This document shows positions 26,644 to 40,396 of a stretch of DNA of 64,000 nucleotides, one piece after another. Under the pieces are notes generated by a model. That model searched no databases and was not told the DNA's origin. It saw nothing but the letters and a program-made list of their open reading frames with translations. Source of the DNA: Cenococcum geophilum 1.58 (Eukaryota > Ascomycota > Dothideomycetes > Gloniales > Gloniaceae); contig KV748213.1 in the NCBI GenBank assembly GCA_001692895.1, positions 930,001 through 994,000 on the forward strand, read 5' to 3'. The position numbers were made by a program, and so were the translations under genes. Position 1 is the first letter of the stretch, and each line of letters opens with the position of its first letter.

Positions 26644-29600
26644 CTAGCAACTCTTTTTTTATGGTTGCTATCTATATATAGATACCGCTTAACTAGCGGA
26701 ATAAAAATTAATCCTCCTTACTTACTATTGCCATTGTATTATAAGTCTCGCTATCCTAAAATTTGCCTCTTAGTATATAGTGTTTTCTTACTTATAAGTT
26801 ATAGGTAGGTATCTTATTAGTAGGGCCGCTAAGGCGCTAGCGGTAAGTAAGTTAATAGCGATTTTCCATCCTAGGGATAGAAAATCCTAATTGGCTAGTT
26901 TAAGTTAGGGTCTGCAGAATCTAACCAATTAGATAACTTTAACCACCGGTTAAAGTTCCTAAATATCTTAAGACCTTATATAACTAAGAAATTTCTAGGG
27001 ACTCCCTTTTAACTTAACCTTTAACTTATATATATAGAGTATTTATATNAANNAACGTCTCTAGTGCCTTATTTAGGTTCGCCTTTATTATCGCATCTAC
27101 CGGGTTATCTTAGCTATTAATCTATTAAATCTTAAAGAGTTCTTAATGCTTATAGGATTACTAAAGTGCTATAATATTAATTATAAGGCGCTTTTTTTTG
27201 GTACTAAGTTTAACTAAATACTTATAGAGGGAATATAAGTCGGTGTATATGATTATAGAAATAACGGGAAGTTTAAGTTAATTTATAATTATCTTTAGGG
27301 TAGTTCCAATTGTAATTACTATATTAACTCCACTAACCATTCTATATATCTTTAATGCTAAAACACTTCGGGTAATACGCTTGCTCTTAGTTAAGCTCTA
27401 ATAGATAAGATTGCTATAGATTATAAAGTTATTCTCTTTAGTAAATTTGTTTATAATAATAATCTTATATCCTAACTAGGAGCTAAAATCTTTATTATTT
27501 ATAAACAATCTATTAATAAATATAAAGAGCTTAGCAGTAGGAAGATTAATAGGCATATAGAGTAGTCCCTAATTAAGATGGTTTATTTGCCAGAAAAGAC
27601 GCTTATTTAGGGTAAGAATATTATCTTTAGTTAGTTCCTAGTATTAAGCCGCAATAAAGAGATTAAATAAAGCCTTAGGTTAATAAATAGAAGTAATATA
27701 AACTTTATAAGCACGTTACTCTACATATCCTTACTTTAGAGAATTAATGTTAATAACGTTAATCTTCTTACCTTAACCCTTCTAGCGTAAAGTAATGGAA
27801 TCCTTGTTTAGGGAGAGGATGCATCTATTAAAAAGTAATAGTATTATTAAGTTAAGCTTTTCCTTTAGCTTTACTATAAGATTTACCTTTACTAGCTTAT
27901 CCTCTTTAAGAGCTAAGAATTAGTTATCTCCTAAGATAATTATATTATTAGTTTATATATTAATGATTCTAAATAGGATTCCTATAGTTATAATAAGGAA
28001 GTAGGGATTAAATATAGAAGTAATTATTAAAAGCTTCTCTTTATAGTGCTTGCTATAGGTAGCCCACTAGTAAGTTCCTACCTCTGCGATTCTATATAAT
28101 GGCTTAAGTATAACTATAATTGTATCTTTAGGATACTAGTGGCGAATTTGCTTTAGAAGGTATACTAGTATTAAGTACTAAAGGGGCGTCTCTAATTAAG
28201 TGTAGGCTTAAGTAATATCTCGTAAATAAACTACTATTTTATTCTTTATTAAGGAGGGAGCTAATATAATAATAACTTACTAACTAGCTTATTAAATCGT
28301 GGGAGATTATATAAGAATTATCTCTTTGCCATTATTATTGTACCCTTAGATAATAAGCCTTAATTTCTTAAATAGGGCGTTAGTAGCCTTGCCCTTAATC
28401 TTATTAACTATTCTTAACTTAAAGATATAAACTTTATTAAACTTAGTAAGGTTATACTTCTTAAATTTAAAGACTCCTCTTATAATAAGACCGTTAATCT
28501 CCTGCTTATTAGATGCTTAGAAAGGAGCTTTTAGGGTTATAATATAACCTTCCTTTTAGAGCTATTTTACGAGCTTAAAGTCAGTCTTCTCTTTAGCTGT
28601 TATAAAGGCTATTAATAACTTAACTCTATTCTTAATAGTGGCAACAAATTGTTCTTTAAAATTAATAAGATATTGGTAATTTTATAATCCCTTTGGGCGA
28701 CCTCTGCCGCGTTATAGTTATAGCGTATCTACTATAATTATATTAGGATTGTAGTCGCCTTCTAAAGTATATTAATTATAGTTCTCTTCTAGGGTATCTT
28801 TTAAGGCATCCTATAAAGGCTTAGAATTATTATCTTTATAGTAAGGCTTAATAATAGTTAAATAGAATTAAGTAGGTCCGTAAGGTATCTAAATAGTATA
28901 AGTTTAACTATTAATTATAATAAGTTGGTATAGGCCTAACTATTCTCCTTTTTTACGCTATACGCGTACCTTAGACTAAAGTGGTAGATTAAGCGTAGTT
29001 AAGGTATTTAGGCTATTTCTTATTTCTAATATATTGTTAACCTAGCATATAGCGTAGAGATATTATACCTCCTTTATTGCCTTATAAATAGCCTCAGCTT
29101 ATTATATAATAGAGGGAGATAGTAAAGAATTATTAGTTATTTAAGGGTAGGCGCTAAAGACTAGTAATATAGGTATAAGTTTATCTAGGCTAGCGGAATT
29201 ATTAATAGCTTTAACAGCTATTTATAAGGTAAGTTCTTTATTAGTATTCTTTAGTTCTAAAAAGATAATCTTATATACGTGGCATAATAGCGCGTAATAT
29301 TATTCTACTTTTTTAATACTATTATATGCCTTAATAGGGACTTCCTTAACCTTAATTGCCATTACCTTTATCTATTATTAAAACTCTATAGATAAGAAGT
29401 TCTTTCCTATATTATAGACGATTTAATTAGGGGGTTCTAAATAAATATTAATCTAGTATAACTAAAGGGTCTTCTATGCGTTTCTAGCTAATATATCTTT
29501 TAAAAAACGCGCGGCTTAAAAAAAGGTTAAGAAGTTAATAACTTAGAGTACTAGCTTGCCACTAAGATATATAACGTTAATAATAATATAAAAGTTAAAG

Positions 29601-32291
29601 TTATAGTTATTCTTAAGGGTAAATTTAAATCGGCTAGGGGACTTCTAGTTTATTTAGTATTAATAGCAATACTTTATAAGATACTTAATTGCCTTAACCT
29701 TAACTTTATAGCCTACTTGCTAAAGAACCCTAAGTAATTAATAAACAAATAGGTGGCTAAAATAATAGTATAGTTAGCGTAACTCTAACTTAGTTAAGTA
29801 GCTTTAAGTAACACTCTTTTCTAGTTAATAAAGGAGTAACTAGGGGTAACCCTACTTGCGCATAATAGGTACCTAATTATCTCCTTAGATAAGTACATTC
29901 TTAAAGTTATTAAGCTTAACGCCTAATTTATCTATATCTCTAATATAAAATAGAAATAGGGTATTTATAGAAATAACGTAAAAACTAATATACCCTAAGG
30001 GGGTTTAAACCCTAATTGTACTAAAAGAGATTATAGTACCTTTACTAAAACAAATTGTATACTAGTCTACTGTTAAATAGTTAATTTAAATAGAGCTATT
30101 AAGCTACTAAAGGGCTTAAACTTAAGGTTCTCCTACTATAGATACTCCTATGGCTCTAGTATCCGGCATAATACTATAGAAGACGTTCGCTAAGTATTTA
30201 TTATTAAAGGAAAACACAAAACTCTCCTTTAGCTTATTAAAGATATTTAATTTTATAATAGAATAGAGTGTAAATTAGTTATTAAGAATAGTAACGGTTT
30301 GTATACTATTTACCTTACTATACTTAGTAAAGTATTGGTTAGGTAAGTAGTCCTTAATTTCTATATCTACAAGGAGCTATTTAGTCTTATTAACCTTACC
30401 CTTAAGATCTTTTACGCCTTTATATTAAACTAAAAAGCTTTAGAAGTAGGCTATAGTAACCTTATAATTTTTAACATTTTTTATACTTTAACGGAACTTA
30501 TTATATGCCTCTTTTCGCTTATTAAGGGAGTGTCTAGTTAACTAGTAATTTAGCTTCTTATAAATATAGCACTTCTTTTAGTAATTACTTTAAAATAAAC
30601 CTCTATAAGGACCTCTATAATTACCTTATAGTTAACGTTAATTATACCCTCTTCTATATTCCCTACTACGGCTACTATATATTTAATTAGTCTAGTTATA
30701 ATTATATTAGTTAGGAATACTTAGTTAGGTAGGGTTTTTAGTATAGAACTATTAAGGTTCTTATATTTATATTATAGTACCTATAATAGAGCATAGTTTG
30801 GTATATACTCCTTTAAATATATTTATAGGTTTATATAGCGCTAAATTATACTTAGGGACGCTATAGCATACTAAGATAACCTAGTCCCTTAGGCTATTCT
30901 TATTTTAGTAGGTTTTAGTAAGGCTATATTAGATTTTCTAAAGTTTATTAAAGAGTAGTTAAAGGCACTTTAAACAAGTCTTTATTGGGTTAGAAGTAAT
31001 AACTCTTTAGAATATAGTCTCCCGCTATTTAAATATATAAAGCTAGCAATTCTTATTAGTTTTAAAGTAGGCTTTAGTAAGCTAAAGCATTATATTAAAG
31101 CTATAGTTTTTACCCGTAATATAGTCGTAATAGAATATTGCTACCCATCCCTTTAATATAATAGAGAAAGCGTAATAGTACTAGTGGTGTTAAATTTTAA
31201 CCTTATTATAATAGTTATAAAAGACCTATAGTTTTACTCTAAGCATATTATATAGTTCTCCCCTAAACTTCTTCTCTTTATCTAAATATACCTTTATTAG
31301 ATTTGTGACTTCTTATAATAAAGGCTTACTAGTTAGCTAGAGTAGAGGAGGTAGAGGCGGAGCAACTCTAAGTAGGAGAGTACCTCTAGGTGGGAGAGTA
31401 GCTTTAGGTAGGGGGTTAGCGTTCTAGGGGTTTTAATACGAATTAAAGTTACCTTCTAAAGAATATAGGTTATTTTTAGGTTTCCGTAGTTAACGTATAA
31501 TCTTAGCTTCCGTCTATATTAGTTCTTTTATACTAGTAATAACAGCCTAAATATTACTAGTAATTAGGTTACCGTTCTTAGTAATATATACCCTATTCCT
31601 ATAAAAGAAGTCTTAAAAATCTTAAACAATATTAATATTACCAAGTGCCTAGGTATTGGCAGTCTATCTTATAAAATCCTCCCTAAAATACTCCTATAGT
31701 TATAAATCGGCGTAGCATCTATTTTAGTAGAATATAATATAGTGTAGGAGAAAGCCGTTAACTTATTTTGCGGTATAAGTTATTATATTAAAGGCAAATT
31801 TATCCTAATCTTTATTAATAAGTTTTGTGTACTTAGTTACCCCTAGTAGTAAGGAGTCTTTCTAGTTATTTAAAGTAGGCGTAGCTATATTTTTAGAGGA
31901 AGGGAAGTGTTATTAGTATAGGGATTATTGCTTAGTACGCGTTTGTAATGTGTATTTATTATTTAGTACGCGTTTATCGTTTAGTACGCGTTTATAACGT
32001 GTATTTGCAGTTATAGGGCTTAAAACCAGTTCTAGCCTTAAATCGCGAAGACTTATAAAGCGTATTATTCTGCGTAATAGACGTAAGAATCTATAATCTT
32101 AGAAAGGCTTAGGACTAGTTCTAGCCTTTAGATCCTTAGATTTGTAGAAGAGTTTTATTTAAGATTTAGGACTAGTTCTAACCTTAAAAGACAGCTTCCT
32201 TTAGCACAAGTAGCACTAGTATAGTAGCTTATCTCTTCTTAGTAATACCTAGCTATTCTATAATATAACAGTAAAGTTAACCACTAATTAG

Positions 32292-32488
32292 TGTTGGTTA
32301 CATAAGGGGATATTACGTAGCTACGGTTCGTAGATAGTATAATAATTATTCTTATTTTCTTTTTAAAGAAAGGGGTAGGGAACTTAAGGTTCCTTACTAT
32401 GCTAGTGCCGCGGCGGTATATAATGGCAACTTACTACACATGACGGCAATATGCCTTATATGGTGACTATTTGCCTTTATTCCTAATA
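32292..32488 (-). repeat. 5' LTR of copia element C
   Basis: 197 bp; its terminal CA is now TA (32487-32488), a C-to-T change. Confidence 0.9.
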
Positions 32489-32493
32489 GTAAC

Positions 32494-32790
32494 TAAGGTT
32501 AGATAACATTATATATAGTATATGCAGTATATAAAGGGAATATATATATAATATATATAACACGTACCTTATATATAAAGGGGATTTCTTAAAAGTATAG
32601 TTGTATATTTAAAGGACTATAGTCTTTACCTAAATAGTTCTCTCCTTTATAGTAAATCTTAAAATATAATTAGAGTTAATCTATTAGGTAACTACTCTAC
32701 TAATTATATTTATATTGTTGACTATTCTATACCTATATACCTAGCCCATTAACAAGTCTACCGTAGTACTTCCTATAAGGCTTTATTACA
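32494..32790 (+). repeat. 3' LTR of element A, last 297 bp
   Basis: Continues the LTR broken at 26446 and ends TTTATTACA; the two parts sum to 419 bp, equal to the 5' LTR. Confidence 0.9.
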
Positions 32791-33367
32791 CATTTTACCC
32801 TCTTTATTTATGCTTCTCCTTATATAAAATACTATAAAATAAAATAAAAGTAGTAAAAAAGAGAGAAGATTAAATTTAGTAACTTTTATTTATTTCTTAT
32901 TATCCTCTAGTACTCCCACTACTACTATAATAGGCTAAAAATTCTTATTATATACTAAATATTAAACCCTATTATTTTACTACTTATAATTTCTATAGTA
33001 TTTACTATAGAACCCTAGGAGACTTTAATACTTAGTAAAGGAATAAGGGCCTATTAAATAATATAGAGTTACTATATAGGCCTTATAGAGCTAGTATTAA
33101 TTAGCTTTTTACCTTAAATAAGTAATATAGGTTATTTATAATTATATTTAGAAATCTATAGCTTTAAATTAGAATTATATTTATATATAAGGACCTCCCT
33201 ATTTATATCTACCTCTCTAATACCTCCCCTACTTAAGCCTCTATATTAATTACTAGTAAAGCTTCTACCCTCTTCTATTTATATTAAGAGTAGTTAGTTA
33301 TATAGGTATATTATATAGAGAGGAAAGTTTACCTATAGTATAGTAATATTACTAAAGAATCTCTTAT
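32791..33367. other. AT-rich spacer between elements A and D
   Basis: About 580 bp of very AT-rich sequence with no recognisable coding or terminal repeat. Probably an older decayed repeat or mutated host DNA; it resumes after element D at 47816. Confidence 0.5.
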
Positions 33368-33524
33368 TGTTAGGAATATAGGTAAGTTGCCGTCATGTGT
33401 CACCGCGGCACTAGTATAGCGAGGAGCCTTAAGCTCCTCGCCCCCCCTAATTAACAATATAGAATAATAATTATTATACTATCTACGAACCGTAGCTATG
33501 TAATATCCCCTTATATAACCAACA
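33368..33524 (+). repeat. 5' LTR of copia element D
   Basis: 157 bp, TGTTAGGAATATAGG ... ATAACCAACA. It has one copy of the AAGTTGCCGT segment that is doubled in the 3' LTR. Confidence 0.88.
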
Positions 33525-35647
33525 CTAATTAGTGGTTAACTTTACTATTATACTATAAAGCAGCTAGGTATTCCACTAAGAAGAGATAAGCTACTATACT
33601 AGTGCTACTCGTGCTAAAGAAAGCTGTCTTTTAAGGTTAGAACTAGTTTTAAACCTTAAATAAAACTCTTCTATAAATCTAAGGATTTAAAGGCTAAAAC
33701 TGGTCCTAAGCCTTTTTAAGATTATAGATTCTTGCGTCTATTACGCAGAATAATACGCTTTATAAGTCTTTGCGATTTAAGGCTAGAACTAGTCCTAAGC
33801 CCTATAATTGTAAATATATGTTATAAATGCGTACTAAATAACAAATAAATATTATAAACGCGTACTAAACAATAATCCCTACGCTAATAATACTTCCCTC
33901 CCTCTAAAAATATAGCTACGCCTACTTTAAATAACTAAGAAGACTCCTTACTACTAGGGGTAGCTTTATACGCGAAACTTATTAATAAAAATTAGGACAA
34001 ATTTACCTTTAATATAATAACTTATACTATAAAATAAGTTAATAGCTTTCTCCTATACTATATTATATTCTACTAAAGTAAATACTATACCGATTTATAG
34101 CTATAGGAATATTTTAGGGAGGATTTTATAGGATGGACCGCTAATACCTAGGCACTTAGTAATATTAATATTATTTAGAATTTTTAAGACTTCCTCTATA
34201 GGAATAGGGTATATATTACTAAGAATAGTAACCTAATTACTAGTAATATTTAGGCCGTTATTACTAGTATAGAAAAACTAATATAGACGGAAGCTAAGAT
34301 TATATATTAACTATAAAAACCTAAAACTAACCTATATTTTTTAAAAGGCAACTTTAATTTAAAATAAAACCTCTAGAACGCTACTCTCTTACCTAAAGGT
34401 ACTTTCCCACCTAGAGGTACTCTTCCTCTACCTTCGCTATTTCTAACTCCTCTACTCTAGCTAACTAGTAAGCCTTTACTATAAAAAGTTACGAATCTAA
34501 TAAAGGTATATTTAGATAAAGAGAAGAAGTTTAAAGGAGAATTATATAATATACTTAAAGTAAAACTATAGGTCTTCTATAACTGTTATAATAAGGTTAA
34601 AATTTAATGCTACTAGTACTACTACGCCTTCTCTATTATGTTAAAGGGATAGGCAGTAATATTCTATTACAACTATATTATAGGTAAAAACTATAACTTT
34701 AATATAATGCTTTAGCTTACTAGAGCCCACTTTAAGACTAATAANAATNNNTANCTTTATATATCNNAATAGCGNGAGACTANNTTNTANAGAGTTATNN
34801 CTTNTAACNNAATAAAGACTTATTTAGAGTGCCTTTAACTACTCTTTAATAAACTCTAGAAAATCTAATATAGCCTTACTAAAACTTATTAAAATAAGAA
34901 CAGCTTAAGGGACTAGGTTATCTTAGTATACTATAGCGTTCCTAAATATAACTTAGCGTTATATAAACCTATAAATATATTTAAAGGAGTATATACTAAG
35001 CTGCGCTTTACTATAGATACTATAATATAAATATAAGAATCTTAATAGTTCTATACCAAAAACTTTACCTAACTAAGTATTCTTAACTAATACGATTATA
35101 ACTAGACTAATTAAATATATAGTGGCCGTAGTAGGGAATATAAAAGAGGGTATAATTAATGTTAACTATAAGGTAATTATAGAGGTCCTTATAAAGGTTT
35201 ATTTTAAAGTAATTACTAGAAGAAGTGCTATATTTATAAGAAGCTAAATTACTAGTTAACTAGACACTCCCTTAATAAGCAAAAAGAGGTATATAATAAG
35301 TTCCGTTAAAGTATAAGAAATATTAGAAATTATAAGATTACTATAGTCTACTTTTAAAGCTTTTTAGTTTAATATAAAGGCGTAAAAGATCTTAAGGGTA
35401 AGGTTAATAAGACTAAATAGCTCCTTATAGATATGGAAATTAAGAACTACTTACCTAACCAATACTTTACTAAGTATAGTGAGGTAAATAGTATATAAAC
35501 TATCGCTATTCTTAATAACTAATCTACGCTCTACTCTATTATAAAGTTAGATATCTTTAATAAGCTAAAGAAGAGCTCTGTATTCTTCTTTAATAATAAA
35601 TACTTAGTAAATATCTTTTATAGTATTATACCAAATACTAGAGCTAT

Positions 35648-37862
35648 CCCTTAACCCGTTGAAATTGGTCCTCATGTTATCGATAAGAGTCCACCAATCA
35701 GATTGGCTGAATTTAATAGCCGTACTGAGAAATACAAAGCTTTTGATTTTATAGTAAATAAATATATAAGCTTAATCTTTGGAGTTAAGTCGCTCAATAT
35801 AAGGTCTCCAGCAATTATTGTTCCTGCAGAATGGTATTTTGCAGATACTGCAGCCAAAATGAGTCCTTGGAGCACGCCTACGCCTCTCCCATTCCTTACT
35901 ATCACGAGGCTTTATTGTAGTATTTGGTAATAGCTCCGATAGAGCTTTCCGACGGCCTATACACTACACCTAAGTATGTTTGCCAGCCTCTACGCAAGCT
36001 AAGTAGTTAACCTCCCTATTAAACAGCTTGATTAGCTCGTGCTGCGCCGTAGGAACCTATATTATATCGTCTATAGCGCGTTAAGGAGGGTGTTCTTGCG
36101 TGTATACCTTTCGCTTTTAAATTAAGCGTTTAAATAAGGCGTTGCGGAGGTCGATTTGGAACTGCTTATGGCTGTCTCTACGGAGCGCTTAACGATTGGT
36201 GGGAGTGTAGGAAGATAGAAGGAAATAATTGCTAATTATAGTATCCAATAGGAAATGCTATAGAGGCTTCCAGGTCTTCCTATGGATTCTCTGCGTCGTA
36301 AAATACGAGCGCAGTTGATCCGCAATATCCACACCGTATATATAGTAATTGTAGTAGAAAATGAAGGTAGGAATAGGCAATTCCTTCTTGTCTTTATCGC
36401 TAAAGACCTTCCGAGTCTGTCTGGCACCGCCAGCAGTAAGGGGAGGACGTTTCCGTATGGTAACTTTTACCTAACGACCTGGCGATGTATAACGTCATTA
36501 GATTTTAAGCCTATGGTTAAGGTGTTTAACTTACCGTCGTCAACAGTGCTTATAAAAAGCACCATATTGGCGTCCTTCTAAGCAAACTCTATCACCTGGC
36601 TATTTTCGGAAAGCTCGCCATACAATTCTCCCCATGGAATTTAAGCCGCGTAGGTTAATTTAAGCTCTGCAAGCTTTTGGTTAATTTGCTCAGAAGGCAC
36701 CTTTTTCTTCTTTCCTTTTATAATTGTAACTGCTTTAATATCGTATTTAAGGTCCCCCTGCTCCTTACGCTTTGTTTTGGTTGTTTGAACGGTTCCTACG
36801 CCTCTAATACTAAGGCCTCGTAGTCTTGTAAGAAGCTTAACGCTTGTAAATAGGTTATTAAGCCATACAATATGCTTTCCAGGTGGGTAGAGGCGTTTGT
36901 TTGTTTTGGCGTCTTTTTAGAGAAGTAAATTAAGAACTACTGCCTGTGTCTTTGAAAAGCCTTTATTAATAAAAGACTCATCTAAATCAACTGGGCCCTT
37001 CTTATTACCTTTAGTATGCCACATAAAGTCTAATATATAGCCCTTATTTGCTAGAACCCATATTTTAAAGCCTTCTGGTATAGGCTTAGATGGAATATTA
37101 ATAATTTCGGGTGCACGGCCTATAAAGCGTTAAATTGTCTCGTTAACGGCGAGGTGGGTTTTAGGCGTGTAGAGCTTCCTATAAGTAAGCCGAATATACT
37201 TAGCAAGCTCCTTAACCTTATCGAATGTAGGTTTAGGTGTTTTATTAGCTTTTAGACATGGTGGTGAGGCCCAAAAGTGGCGATTAAGCTGCTAAAATCG
37301 GACGACCGAAATGTACTTTTTGATAATATACTCCGTGCCATGCGTATTTAAATCCTTCTAGTAGTCCTTAATGCACGATTTTATGGTAATACCTATATAA
37401 ATAAGCACTCCAAAGTACGCGTAAAGTTCCTCCTTGCATATTGGCTGCCATGGGCGTGGGTGTTCCTTTTCTTTATCTGACGGGTAAAGCTCTGCGTGCT
37501 TATTTGTCCACTCTACAAGCTTATTTATAACCTCCTCCGTAAAGAATAGACTGAATAACTTAAAAGGATTGTGTGGATTAATGTCGGATGGGAGGTTTAG
37601 TAAGCTATGGTCGTCCCAATCGTTAATATGAAGAGGCTTGAATTGAGGCAACGGCCAAGGCTTGGGGGGAGGGTTTTTGGCCGTCTTATTTGGGGGAACG
37701 TTATATTGAGTCTTCTGAACAAGGTCTGCATTAATTCTAGCACAATTGCGAGGCATGGTGGTGGTGTAATTAATGATTGAATTCTATGTAGAGCACGCGT
37801 AGTTTTGATTCCGGTGTTCGCGCACAGACCACTTCCTCTGAGGACCTCGACGGGTTAAGGGA
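35648..37862 (-). mobile_element. piggyBac-like DNA transposon in element D
   Basis: 2215 bp with perfect terminal inverted repeats TCCCTTAACCCGT, flanked by TA on both sides (35646-35647 and 37863-37864); diverged similarity (GGTCCTCA) continues inward. It interrupts D's pol; joining the flanks restores the copia reading TRA...GVSIVGEP. It carries a minus-strand transposase remnant. Composition is richer in G and C than the host element, so it arrived after most mutation of D. The TTAA tetranucleotide typical of piggyBac targets lies inside the inverted repeat, four bases in. Confidence 0.85.
36236..37756 (-). pseudogene. piggyBac-type transposase (DDE_Tnp_1_7), degraded
   Basis: Starts at ATG 37756 (MPRNCARINADLVQ). 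The first 132 residues are open and include a family-like FFTEEVINKLVEWTNKHAEL stretch and a following YFGVLIYIGI. Reading on past stops gives GIGAAGTVRTTKTK-like sequence near 36800, then YDIKAVTIIKGKKKK and MVLFISTVDDGKLNTL, which resemble fungal piggyBac-derived transposases. The first stop replaces a Trp codon (TGG to TAG) just after CIKDY. Several later stops (e.g. at former Gln and Trp codons) make it inactive. It would have cut and pasted this element and the small derivative at 61206-61517. Confidence 0.8.
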
Positions 37863-40011
37863 TAGGAGTATTTATAGTAGGAGAACCTTAAGTTTAAGCT
37901 CTTTAATAACTTAATACTTCTATCTAGATTAACTAATTAACGGCAGGCTAATATATAATACGTTTTAGTAAGGGTACTATAATCTCTCTTGGTATAATTA
38001 GGGTTTAAACCCCCTTAAGATATATTACGTTCTATATTATTCCCATAAATACTCTATTTCTATTCTATATTAGGGATATAGATAAATTAGGCGTTAAGCT
38101 TAATAACTTTAAGAATATACTTATATAGGGAAATAATTGGGTGCCTATTATATATAAGTAGGGTTACCCTTAGCTGCTCCTTTAATAACTAAAAAAGAGT
38201 GTTACTTAAAGCTATTTAACTAAGTTAGAGTTACGCTAACTATACCGTTATTTTAGCCACCTATCCGTTTATTAATTACTTAGGGTTCTTTAGTAAGTAG
38301 GCTATAAAGTTAAGGTTAAGGTAATTAAGCATCTTATAAAGTATTGCTATTACTACTAAATAAACTAAAAGTCCCCTAGCTAATTTAAGTTCACCCTTAA
38401 GAATAACTATAACTTTAACTTCTATATTATTATTAATATTATATATCTTAGCGGCAAACTAGTACTCTAAGTTATTAACTTCTTAACCTCCTTTTAAGCC
38501 GCGCGTTTCTTAAAAGATATATTAGCCAAAAACGTATAAAATACCCTTTAGTTATACTAGATTAATGTCTATTTAGGACCCCCTAATTAAATTATCTATA
38601 ATATAGGAAAGAACTTCTTATCTATAAAGTTCTAATAATAGATAAAGGTAATAGTAATTAAGGTTAAGGAAGTCCCTATTAAGGCATATAATAGTATTAA
38701 AAAAGTAGAGTAATATTATGCGCTATTACGCCGTATATATAAGATTATCTCTTTAGAACTAAAGGACGCTAGTAAAAAACTTACCTTATAAATAGCTGTT
38801 AAAGCTATTAATAATTCCGCTAGCCTAAATAAACTTATATCTATATTACTAGTCTTTAGCGCTTACCCTTAAATAACTAATAATTCTTTACTATTTCCCT
38901 CTATTATATAATAAGCTAAGGCTATTTATAAGGCAATAAAGGAGGTGTAATATCTCTATGCTATATACCAGGTTAATAACGTACTATAAATAAGAAATAG
39001 CCTAAATACCTTAACTACGCTTAATCTGCTACTCTAGTTTAAAGTACGCGTATAGCGTAAAAAGGGAGGATAGTTAAGCCTATACTAACTTATTATAATT
39101 AATAGTTAAACTTATACTATTTAGATACCTTATAGACCTATTTAATTCCATTTAACTATTATTAAATTTTACTATAAAGATAATAATTCTAAGCCTTTAT
39201 AGGATACCCTAGAAGATGCCTTAAAGGAGAACTATAATTAATATACTCTAAAAGGCAACTATAATCCTAATATAATTATAGTAAATACGCTATAACTATA
39301 ATACGGTAAAGGTTACCTAAAGGAATTATAAAATCGCTAATATCTTATTAATTTTAAAGAATAATTTATTGCCGCTATTAAGAATAGAGTTAAGTTATTA
39401 ATAGCCTTTATAATAGCCAAGGAGAAGGCTGACTTTAAGCTTACAAAATAGCTTTAAAAGGAAGGTTGTATTATAACTTTAGGAGCTCCTTTCTAAGCAT
39501 CTAATAAATAGGAAATTAACAGTCTTATTATAAAAGGAGTCTTTAAATTTAAGAAGTATAACCCTACTAAGTTTAATAAAGTTCGTATCTTTAAGTTAAG
39601 GATAGTTAATAAGATTAAGGGTAAAGCTATTAATGCCCTATTTAAGAAATTAAGGCTTATTATCTAAGGTTATAATAATAATAGTAAAGAGATAATTCTT
39701 ATATAATCTTCTATAATTTAACGAGCTAGTTAGTAAGTTATTGTTATATTAGCTCCCTCCTTAATAAAGAATAAAATAGCGGTTTATTTACGAGATATTA
39801 CTTAAGCCTATACCTAATTAGAGATATATCTTTAGCGCTTAATATTAGCATACCTTCTAGAGTAAATTCGCTATTAGTATTCTAAAGATATAATTATAGT
39901 TATACTTAAGCCATTATATAGAATTACAGAGGTAGGAACTTACTAATGGGTTACCTATAGTAAGCACTATAAAGAGAAGCTTTTAATAACTACTTCTATA
40001 TTTAATCCCTG

Positions 40012-40197
40012 TGTTAGAAATGAGGTAAGTTGCCGTCGCATGAAGCATATTGCCGTCACGTGTCGACGTGGCCCTAGCGTAGTGAGGAACCTTAAGTTCC
40101 TCACCCCTTTCCTTATTCCTATCAATAAGAATTAACTAATATCACTGTAACCCTACTTAAGTAGTCGTTATTGGTGAGTCACCCTATATTTCTAATA
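40012..40197 (+). repeat. 5' LTR of copia element E
   Basis: 186 bp, TGTTAGAAATGAGG ... TATTTCTAATA; contains GCCGTCACGTG. Confidence 0.9.
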
Positions 40198-40396
40198 CTG
40201 ATTAGTGGTTAAATACACAGTTAACTACAGAGCAGCTAGGTTTTTGAATAGAAGAGATAGTTTTATATAGGGGTGCCATATGCACTTATATGGAATGGAT
40301 CCCGGCAATACTGTGCTACCTTAAACTTGCGGAAAACTAGTAATAGAAGTATTACTAAGTACTAGGAGATACTAAGTTGCGTCTATTATGTAGAAT

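Larger units (their letters stand above)
26447..32488 (-). mobile_element. Ty1/copia-like retrotransposon C, inserted in the 3' LTR of element A
   Basis: 197-bp LTRs (26447-26643 and 32292-32488) with a perfect GTAAC duplication (26442-26446 and 32489-32493). Same family and orientation as B. Its gag start codon is ATA instead of ATG (about 31890) and it has more TA-type changes than B, so it looks older or more heavily RIPped. Integrase, RT and RNase H remnants run down to about 26700. Length 6042 bp. Confidence 0.92.
3679..32790 (+). mobile_element. Ty3/gypsy-like LTR retrotransposon A, RIP-degraded, split by three insertions
   Basis: Outermost element of the island. Its parts are 3679-7424, 16608-17562, 23649-26446 and 32494-32790; without insertions it is 7796 bp. 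The 5' LTR is 419 bp; the 3' LTR is cut by copia element C into 122 + 297 = 419 bp, confirming the assembly of pieces. The polypurine run AGAGAAGGAAGATAG sits directly before the 3' LTR. Flanks CTTTT (3674-3678) and CATTT (32791-32795) match at 4 of 5 bases, so the target duplication is only probable. Order gag, zinc knuckle, protease, RT, integrase, chromodomain-like motif marks a Ty3-type chromovirus-like element. Every reading frame is full of TAA/TAG from Gln codons. Confidence 0.88.

Noticed and set aside
35703..35930. 75-codon frame at the left end of the piggyBac-like element
   Set aside because: Lies in the non-coding subterminal region also present in the MITE at 61206; not conserved as protein.
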